DNA from: CAYGTK01 sp964352775
GTDB lineage: Bacteria > Bacteroidota > Bacteroidia > Chitinophagales > CAIOSU01
Assembly (NCBI GenBank): GCA_964352775.1
Contig: CAYGTK010000070.1
Span: forward strand, 1-17,724
Length of the DNA: 17,724 bases
Reading direction: 5' to 3'
How positions within the stretch are numbered: position 1 is the stretch's first letter; every line of letters starts with the position of its first letter. The translations under genes were made by a program, and so were the position numbers. Below are positions 15,001 to 17,724 of this stretch, piece after piece. The notes beneath the pieces were generated by a model. That model was not told where the DNA came from and did no database searches. It saw only the letters and a list, made by a program, of their open reading frames with translations.

Positions 15001-16972
15001 TAACAATTCAACTACCATTAAGTCTACTGCTGATCGTACTGGTTACATTGATGACTTTACTGATGCAACTCCTGGTACTATCAGTGGTTTGGTAAGAACA
15101 GAGCGTTATGTAAATAATACTCACAATGGATTTAGCTTCATCGGAGCTAACGTTACTACCTCATCTATTGGAGATTGGAGTGGTGAGTTCAGCACTGCAG
15201 GTATTAATGGTGGAGGAAACTTCAGTTTTGTACTTCCTACACCTGCATGTGATCCAAATGAATTACGTTCTACTTCGCCTTATGGTGGATTGTTTGACTA
15301 TGTTGAAAATGTAGTTACAACTTGTAACCAAGCAGGATGGCGTGTACGTACAGGTGGTTCGTTGAATCCTACTGATGGTTATGCTGGTGTAATTCCTAAT
15401 GGAACAGTTGCAGACCTATTTGGATTTGCTGCTACTGGTAGTCAAACTACAGGTACGTTAACCTATACTACTGGTAATACTTCAGGTAGCGTTGGTTTCA
15501 ACATGATCGCTAACCCTTACCCGTCTTCTATTAACTGGACAGATGTAGCAGCTGCTAACCCTGGTATTCAAGGTGCTGCTTATGTATTCCAAGCTAGTGG
15601 ACCTTACTTAGGTACTTATGTAGCGGTTAACTCGCTTAGCCCAGCACACATTGGAAGCGGTCAAGCATTCTTTGTAGAGGTTGACAACGGAGTTGGAGTA
15701 TCAACTACTGTTAGCTTTGACAACACTATGCGTGAAACAGGTAGCGATGCCTTCTTCAAGTCTGGTGCTGCTTACGATGCTATCTTGAAACTGGACGTAG
15801 TTGGAAACGGCCATGCTGATAAAACAACTATTGCCTTTGGTGAGAACTTTGTTGCAGGTCGTGATAGAGATTATGATGCTGGTAAAATGGCTAGTATGCC
15901 GGGATACGCAATGTTGTATACTGCTACTAACCCTGATTACGTTCAGGCTATTAATGCTCTACCTATTGACGGTTCAGTTAACGTTATCCCAATGGGCTTC
16001 AAGCCTGGTGCTGACGGAAGCTATACTTTCACAGCTACTGACTTAGAAACATTTGCTCCTACTTCATTGATCATCTTGGAAGACAAGCTTACAGGCACCT
16101 TCCAAAACTTGATGGAGAACGATACTTACACATTCACATCTGATGAGATGGATGACGAAATGCGTTTCAACATTCACTTCATCCCAGCTACGGCTTACGA
16201 TGTTACTGATGTAGATTGTCAAGGAACTGATGGTTCAGTATTGGTTGACTTCGGTACTCACGCAATCGGTGCTAACACCTTTGCATGGGATGCTTATGAA
16301 GTAACTGATGCTGCGGGTAATGTACTTTCAAATGGTACAAGCGCTAACGGTTCAGTAACTGTGGCTAACCTTCCAGTTGGAACTTACACATTGGCAGTAA
16401 GCTTCGGTAACTACAGTGTTACTGATGAAATTACTGTAGATGCAGCGCCTCAGGTTACAGCAGCCTTTACTGCAGATAACTTGCAGCCTGGAACAGGTGA
16501 GTTGGTGAACTTCACTAACACTACTCCAGGTGCTACTACTTATGAGTGGAACATGGGAGATGGAACTACCTACACAGGTGTTGCCAACCCAAGTCACATT
16601 TATAATGCAGCAGGTATCTACGAAGTAGAGTTGCTAGTATCTAATGACGACTGTAGCGACCGTATAGTACAAACTGTAGAAGTACAGAGAACTACTGGCA
16701 TACCTACTTTACAGAACGATGGTTACCGTTTGTTCAGCTTCGACGATCAATTACGTATCGAATTTGCTGACTACAACACGGATACTAAAGTGGATATGTA
16801 TATCTACGATATGTTAGGTAAAGAAATAGCAGTAGAGAAAGGATTGACGACTGGTAACAGCCAGTACCAATTCTCTATCGATGCTAATGCAGATGTAACG
16901 TATTACATCGTGCGCCTAGTTGGTGAGAAAACCAATGTTTCTCGTACAGTGTCTTTTAGCTCTGCACGATAA
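5987..16972 (+). CDS. Giant modular T9SS-secreted adhesin-like protein (fn3 / choice-of-anchor-J array)
   Basis: A 3661-residue secreted protein. Order by residue: signal peptide 1-24; N-terminal beta-sandwich about 27-235 with SSNGWMSF and APLWDDL; then ten fibronectin-III modules (F) beginning at Cys 236, 513, 797, 1028, 1310, 1592, 1848, 2073, 2355 and 2582. Between them are seven choice-of-anchor-J (MAM/cleaved-adhesin-like) modules (J) beginning at 332, 609, 1122, 1406, 1688, 2168 and 2677, and three four-cysteine GDIC modules (B) at 894, 1940 and 2452. After Cys2861 come a GxW/NWC solenoid-like region, an NMIANPYPS segment at 3172, an Ig-like stretch about 3401-3488, a PKD domain 3489-3570 and a T9SS type A sorting domain 3571-3661. 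Such proteins leave through the outer membrane by T9SS and are attached or released. Adhesion is inferred from fn3, J and PKD content; no catalytic domain is visible. No frameshift or stop interrupts it. ATG 5990 is an alternative start. Confidence 0.93.
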   Translation: MMKRRLLIWALALLIFVPTWLYSQVSAYQFSAVSGTYTAVSGGTDVDAIEADDIATSIPIGFTFNYDGVDYTDVVVSSNGWMSFNTSTSSTTGNDLDFSSTAIRPLLAPLWDDLDGRATGGSQASYIVTGTSPNQVLTMEWLNWEWRYSSTSPVVSFQVKLYETTNVIEFIYDDAGNPPVIASASIGITAAATGSGNYLSLDDVSAAPTASSTSETTTISTKPANGQIYRFSPPTCFQPTGLTGAAPTTTSVDLSWTAPTLGVPTNYEWEIVPDGNGQGVGVVSSGSVAAPTVTATAGSLTAATDYDAYVRTDCGGSDFSNYDGPYSFTTACPNFTPPYLEAFASYAPNCWEEAAGLLANPTVFTSTTTSDWIGDDFANVVGNGRGARVNWGDFGHDEWLISPTIDLGAGATDYQLEFDLAFTSSFGTGSVTMGADDKFSVIISTNNGVTWQSTNELAVYDNTTPISNTGTQAIVDLTGYTGLVKLAFYVESSTGGSFEIHIDNVVVDEVPACGDPTGLAATATSGSTADISWTAAVGTPDDYEWQVVPTGNAPGVGVVATGTTGSAAITTASATGLTALTDYDVYVRTSCAATLNTTYAGPASFTTLCATEVPPYTQDFTNGASTTCWTESEGDFDRGVGVTFTSTTAAGWVNAGFANSGSGALDNNMYGTGTSFDDEWFISPTFDFSGAANPQQLELDMAVTPYNSTAQGTFGTEDTFAIMVSVDDGATWDLLSAATTFNASNPLTNGLVTADLTAYAAETQLRFGIYAERTPGANSPDLDVSFDNFEILDIPSCGNPTTLSAAVTGAATADLSWTLGTVGTLTGHEWEVGATGFTPGTATAVQSGSVGAAATTANVTGLSLSTSYEGYVRTNCSSGDSPWEGPVAFEILPGDICATAIDLAGQTSPYSGTTVGYGALDISISAGAGCTRVENSANILFYIDVADGEQVTMGQSSNTFDSQHYFGHGLPAGVCPGTTFLDCVDTPDDQDQVYLNTTGVTQRVFYALGAYTASVTGTFTFEWELTNCFEPTAFTATAASATTADLAWTAPVNGTPTGYEYLIVLDGAGSAGTPQATSTPAGTSATAVGLTAETDYDAYVRTRCGVGNNSEWEGPISFATPCATIAPPYLEDFTAGVTASCWTESQGDFDQGVAFTSANFTSAFGEWATDGFGNVGTTGAVTQIMSGSDVDWFISPTIDLSGAANPQQLTFDASFTNSSSTALGTFTADDTVALMLSTDAGATWDFFSAAYVWNTANPLGLNEFITVDLTSFAAETDIRFAMYSERTPSSSSNTVQIHMDNFEIDDIPSCGDPTVITANATTGSTVDLSWTAPLAGTPDDYEYEIVPAGNGQGVGVVSTGTVGSAATMATATGLTAETDYDVYVRTSCAATLNASWGGPVSFTTPCATVTPPYLEDFTAGVSTNCWNEAQGDFDRGVGVTFTSTTSAGWVNAGFANTGSGALDNNVYGTGGDVEWFVSPTVDLSSAANPQQLEVDMAITPYNNSAQGTFGAEDTFAIMVSIDNGATWDLLSAATTFNVSNPLANGTVTADLSTYAAETSMKFALYIERTPGSNSPDLDASFDNFIIDDAPSCGDPTAVSAGGASATTANISWTAPVAGTPTDYEWEIVPVGNGQGVGVVSTGLVGGTGTSVTGVGTLTAQTDYDAYVRTVCGVDNSAWVGPVSFSTPCPPITAFPWTETFEPASTTEACWRTINNNDTWILNSSTSNTGAEAAAIDTDGGGTTNDDWLITPQLTLTGNEVLKFYTRTFSSFEPNEFEILISSGSSDAVDFTTTIQPLLTIGHTTYQEYTVNLTAYSGNHFIGFHIPSGVADGWVLYVDDVTIEPAPSCSDPTDLTATSTSASTADLNWTVGIGTTHTWEVGTAGFAPGTGAEFATGTTGALVGTASVSGLALNQAYEAYVNIDCNASTWEGPFAFTILEGDICATAIDLGAQTSPYSGTTAGFTANDITITASSGCTRAAQSANVIFYIDVADGEELSLRTDGTFDSYHYVGFGLPGGTCPGATQLTCADTDDRTTTYYNSTGATQRVYLVQGRYSSTGSATTFDLIWETYSCFPPTSLVEDAVAGTTIDFSFTAPVNGTPAGYEFLTVFDGAGTAGVAQASGSLALATTGQATGLAGATAYDTYVRTDCGAGDFSEWVGPLSSTTDCVPLSLPYAQDFNASGINSPCWVESDGDFEDHSGVTFTSTTTSGWTTDGFGNSGTTGALRQQISGFDTEWVISPEFDFTTDADNQQVEFDIALTTANGSGVGTFNSEDTLAVMVSTDGGTTWARLSAATTFHAGNTFTNGDRVIADMTAYAAQASIFLAFYSERSPSSFTGTLDIHIDNFEIKDIPNCGSPLGFAATVTGSSTADLSWTVTSQGAVSGHEWILVADGAGSGATPLLSGTASAAATSASITGMTLNTAYDAYLRTECGTGVYSAYVGPIDLIILPGDICATAIDLSAQTSPATFNTTGYTAGDINFSTFCSRAENSENMIFYLDVAVGEEITITTDGAYDAYSYVGFDLPSNACPGGTQTNCTDANTATEVLLNNTAQTQRVYLVQGGWNPGDVGSFELTWLIESCFEPTGLGASLITATTADVTWTPDASATTGHDWVIVLDGAGSAGPVQASGSTTGATATATATGLTAQTDYDLYVRSDCGGGDVSPYAGPFSFTTSCPAFTPPYTEDFTSMSSSSAPNCWSEAAGPVANPTVFTSSTTSFWTNDGLGNVGSTGAAKINIYTTDRDEWLISPSIDLGTGTTTYKVGFDHANTNFGSTVQSTLNNDDRVLLLISTDNGVTWNESDALRTWDASSSIADLNGNFEYVLNGYTGVVKFAIYAESFVSGGDEDFSIDNFVVEEFICTDGYWEGTVNTDWTNAGNWCNGTVPTNVIDVTIPPNVPNYPDILDGQTVFANSIDISNGGVINFTPSVFAGTPSYGTLEVAGDIANSGTLNSGNVTMNGSGPQTITGSSNFFDLRIENSAGVSIGGGTQSIFGGLILIDGVFTSNNSTTIKSTADRTGYIDDFTDATPGTISGLVRTERYVNNTHNGFSFIGANVTTSSIGDWSGEFSTAGINGGGNFSFVLPTPACDPNELRSTSPYGGLFDYVENVVTTCNQAGWRVRTGGSLNPTDGYAGVIPNGTVADLFGFAATGSQTTGTLTYTTGNTSGSVGFNMIANPYPSSINWTDVAAANPGIQGAAYVFQASGPYLGTYVAVNSLSPAHIGSGQAFFVEVDNGVGVSTTVSFDNTMRETGSDAFFKSGAAYDAILKLDVVGNGHADKTTIAFGENFVAGRDRDYDAGKMASMPGYAMLYTATNPDYVQAINALPIDGSVNVIPMGFKPGADGSYTFTATDLETFAPTSLIILEDKLTGTFQNLMENDTYTFTSDEMDDEMRFNIHFIPATAYDVTDVDCQGTDGSVLVDFGTHAIGANTFAWDAYEVTDAAGNVLSNGTSANGSVTVANLPVGTYTLAVSFGNYSVTDEITVDAAPQVTAAFTADNLQPGTGELVNFTNTTPGATTYEWNMGDGTTYTGVANPSHIYNAAGIYEVELLVSNDDCSDRIVQTVEVQRTTGIPTLQNDGYRLFSFDDQLRIEFADYNTDTKVDMYIYDMLGKEIAVEKGLTTGNSQYQFSIDANADVTYYIVRLVGEKTNVSRTVSFSSAR
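7523..8374 (+). repeat. F2-J2 block, copy 1 of a large internal duplication
   Basis: Residues 513-796: fn3 module 2 plus J module 2. The block corresponds over its whole length to F5-J4 (residues 1310-1591). Shared stretches include DYDVYVRTSCAATLN, GDFDRGVGVTFTSTT, GSGALDNN, EDTFAIMVS, GATWDLLSAATTFN and ERTPG. The protein is much more alike than the DNA: synonymous positions differ often. Confidence 0.85.
8666..9067 (+). repeat. B1: four-cysteine GDIC module, copy 1
   Basis: Residues 894-1027. It starts GDICATAIDL, then QTSPYSGTT, GCTR, an ILFYIDVADGE strand, VCPG and a final Cys-Asp loop, ending in a beta strand (FTFEWEL) before the next fn3. It resembles PPC/CUB-like beta-sandwich domains common in Bacteroidota extracellular proteins; the exact family is uncertain. 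Two more copies follow at 11804 and 13340. Confidence 0.75.
9914..10759 (+). repeat. F5-J4 block, copy 2 of the large internal duplication
   Basis: Residues 1310-1591, the partner of 513-796. It differs from copy 1 by small indels (for example GTGGDVEW here against GTGTSFDDEW) and scattered substitutions, which argues for an old duplication rather than an assembly artefact. It is separated from copy 1 by F3-B1-F4-J3. Confidence 0.85.
11804..12202 (+). repeat. B2: four-cysteine GDIC module, copy 2
   Basis: Residues 1940-2072. It shares GDICATAIDL, QTSPYSGTT, GCTR, FYIDVADGE, TFDSYHYVGFGLPGG and TQRVYLVQG with the other copies. Four cysteines lie at matching places (GDIC, GCTR, TCPG, TCAD). 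It is flanked by F7 and F8. Confidence 0.75.
13340..13729 (+). repeat. B3: four-cysteine GDIC module, copy 3
   Basis: Residues 2452-2581. It begins GDICATAIDL and has FCSR, MIFYLDVAVGE, ACPG, NCTD and TQRVYLVQGG. The middle is the most diverged of the three. Its first bases are identical to B1 over 23 nucleotides starting just before the module (13334-13356 and 8660-8682). It is flanked by F9 and F10. Confidence 0.75.
14567..16189 (+). other. Solenoid-like and NPYP region of the giant protein
   Basis: Residues 2861-3401. The first part (about 2861-3020) opens with a DGYWEGTVNTDW...NWC pattern and then short Gly/Asn-rich strands such as NGGVINF, SGTLNSGNV and GGGTQSIFGG, suggesting a beta-helix or solenoid. 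The later part carries GFNMIANPYPSSINW (around 3172), GQAFFVE and a long segment typical of the C-terminal thirds of Bacteroidota T9SS substrates. Lysines, nearly absent upstream, return here. Confidence 0.6.
16451..16696 (+). other. PKD domain of the giant protein
   Basis: Residues 3489-3570. The strand AAFTAD, VNFTNTT, TYEWNMGDGTTYTG, PSHIYNAAGIYEVELLVSN and a closing QTVEV strand give the full PKD pattern, including the W-x-x-G-D-G core. PKD domains are beta-sandwich spacers or binding modules on extracellular proteins, often placed next to a T9SS sorting domain. Confidence 0.9.
16697..16969 (+). other. T9SS type A C-terminal sorting domain
   Basis: Residues 3571-3661 (91 residues). It shows the type A plan: an opening GIP and a strand (YRLFSFDDQLRIEF), VDMYIYDMLGKEI (the usual iyd-x-x-G-k motif), and a final TYYIVRLVGEKTNVSRTVSF that matches the 'yiv+l..g....s.k..' ending. 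It is a rather diverged copy: the usual YPNP-like opening is absent, replaced by NDGYRLFSF. It should direct the protein to the PorU-type sortase and the T9SS translocon. Confidence 0.8.
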
Positions 16973-17003
16973 GCATAGTATCTAATAAAGAACCTGGATT
17001 CTT

Positions 17004-17037
17004 AAAAAGGGGGAAGCGCAAGCTTCCCCCTTTTTTT
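17004..17037 (+). terminator. Strong intrinsic terminator after the giant gene
   Basis: GGGGGAAGC (17009-17017) pairs perfectly with GCTTCCCCC (17022-17030) around a GCAA loop, which is a stable GNRA tetraloop. The stem is extended by A5 (17004-17008) against the first T's of a T7 run (17031-17037). It begins 31 bases after the TAA. The A/T symmetry would also allow function on the opposite strand. Confidence 0.95.
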
Positions 17038-17068
17038 GTTTATTATTGAAATGACATACTCTATTCTA

Positions 17069-17724
17069 ATGGAGAAAAAACACCAAGCATACGAAAACCT
17101 GAGGGGATACAAAGCAGATTTTAGAGTTCGATACCGATTTTACTCTAAGGAGGAAGGTGGGCGTAAAAGTGGTCCGCCTGTTCAAGGTTTAAGGTGTAAT
17201 ATGGTATATGACAAGGGAGATATTGGAACAAGACAGTTTGGAGTTCACCCTGAGTTTGAAGATGAAAATGAAGAGGTAATTACCGATAAGAGTAAGCGAG
17301 TAGCTATTGAAGGCACAGCACTTATGTGGGTTACCTCTCCAGAAATGCGTGCGCATCATTATGAAAAGGTTAAATTGGGTAGGACGGTGTATTTTACTGA
17401 AGGATCAACTATAGTTGCTGAGGCCGAGATAATTCAAGTGTTAGACTTAAAGAAGAATCCTGATTTTACTTTGAAGTCAATCACAGTTGAAGCTGATGAT
17501 GATACGATTATAAAGCTCATTCCCAAAGAACTATCAAATATATACATTGAAAATTATACTCCAGTTAGAAGTACAAACACTTGGTGGGAAGGGAAAATTG
17601 AATTGCCCAGTGGTGCTGAACTTAAAGATGTAGAGTTCAGAAATATGAGTTTTGAAGTTAGAACAGATATAGAAGGGTTGAAAGAATTGTTAAATAGGGG
17701 AGTGGACAATATGAGGATATATCC
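17069..17724 (+). CDS. Protein with EF-Tu domain-III-like N-terminal region (partial, 3' cut)
   Basis: An open frame runs from ATG 17069 to the end of the window, giving 218 complete codons and no stop. An in-frame ATG at 17051 is an alternative start; 17069 (MEKKHQAY) is preferred because it leaves more room after the terminator. About residues 10-125 follow the layout of EF-Tu domain III, a six-stranded barrel: an early strand then SKEEGGRKSGPP, then VQGLRCNMVY (compare the GGR...P and GYRP region of EF-Tu), and later KLGRTVYFTEGSTIVAEAEIIQVL (compare F-x-I-x-E-G-x-x-x-V-G-x-G-V). There is no GTPase domain ahead of it. Residues about 150-218, with NTWWEGKIELPSG, match nothing I recognise. 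Function is unknown. Homology is by pattern only. Confidence 0.7.
   Translation, partial: MEKKHQAYENLRGYKADFRVRYRFYSKEEGGRKSGPPVQGLRCNMVYDKGDIGTRQFGVHPEFEDENEEVITDKSKRVAIEGTALMWVTSPEMRAHHYEKVKLGRTVYFTEGSTIVAEAEIIQVLDLKKNPDFTLKSITVEADDDTIIKLIPKELSNIYIENYTPVRSTNTWWEGKIELPSGAELKDVEFRNMSFEVRTDIEGLKELLNRGVDNMRIY

Noticed and set aside
5987..16972. The repeats considered as a possible assembly duplication or a phage tail-fibre.
   Set aside because: Copies differ in synonymous sites and small indels, so they are not assembly duplicates. The Sec signal peptide, PKD and T9SS sorting domain point to a cellular secreted protein, and there are no phage genes nearby.
5987..16972. The giant protein considered as a gingipain-type protease because of its cleaved-adhesin-like modules.
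   Set aside because: No peptidase domain or catalytic motif is visible anywhere in the 3661 residues; only the adhesin-like modules are shared with such proteins.

Overview
The window comes from a bacterium of the phylum Bacteroidota, probably a flavobacteria-like, possibly marine lineage. Four things point there: a secreted giant protein ending in a type IX secretion (T9SS) type A sorting domain; secreted fibronectin-III and 'choice-of-anchor J' modules typical of that phylum; start codons preceded by A/T-rich DNA with no clear Shine-Dalgarno sequence; and candidate promoters of the TAnnTTTG type. Everything recognisable lies on the + strand. No tRNA, rRNA, CRISPR array, transposase or phage gene was seen.

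Layout. Bases 1-189 are the 3' end of an unidentified gene. Bases 190-411 are a structured intergenic region: a REP-like palindrome, then a near-perfect 20-bp inverted repeat built from five TGTAAA motifs spaced about one helical turn apart, then a short direct repeat. A housekeeping block follows: an Hsp15-type S4 RNA-binding protein (412-789), purK (836-1978), purE (1971-2486, overlapping purK by 8 bases) and an FAD-dependent oxidoreductase (2488-3540, one base after purE). PurK and PurE together carry out the two-step carboxylation of AIR to CAIR in purine synthesis. Next are an exported TPR-repeat protein (3629-4552) and a saccharopine-dehydrogenase-like NAD(P) oxidoreductase (4601-5656), followed by a weak terminator and a 330-base leader region.

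The dominant feature is a single 3661-codon gene (5987-16972). It encodes a giant secreted, probably surface-anchored or released, adhesin-like protein: signal peptide, N-terminal beta-sandwich, then 10 fibronectin-III modules that alternate strictly with 7 choice-of-anchor-J modules and 3 four-cysteine 'GDIC' modules, then a solenoid-like segment, a Bacteroidota 'NPYP' region, a PKD domain and a T9SS sorting domain. The array has regular cysteine placement, block duplications whose synonymous sites have drifted, and almost no lysine. A strong hairpin terminator with a GCAA loop ends the gene. Bases 17069-17724 hold the start of a gene whose N-terminal part resembles domain III of elongation factor Tu; it runs off the window.

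The novelty here lies in the internal grammar of the giant T9SS protein, the phased-motif hairpin at 310-358, and the EF-Tu-domain-III-like partial protein. No defence, mobile or biosynthetic system is supported by the sequence.
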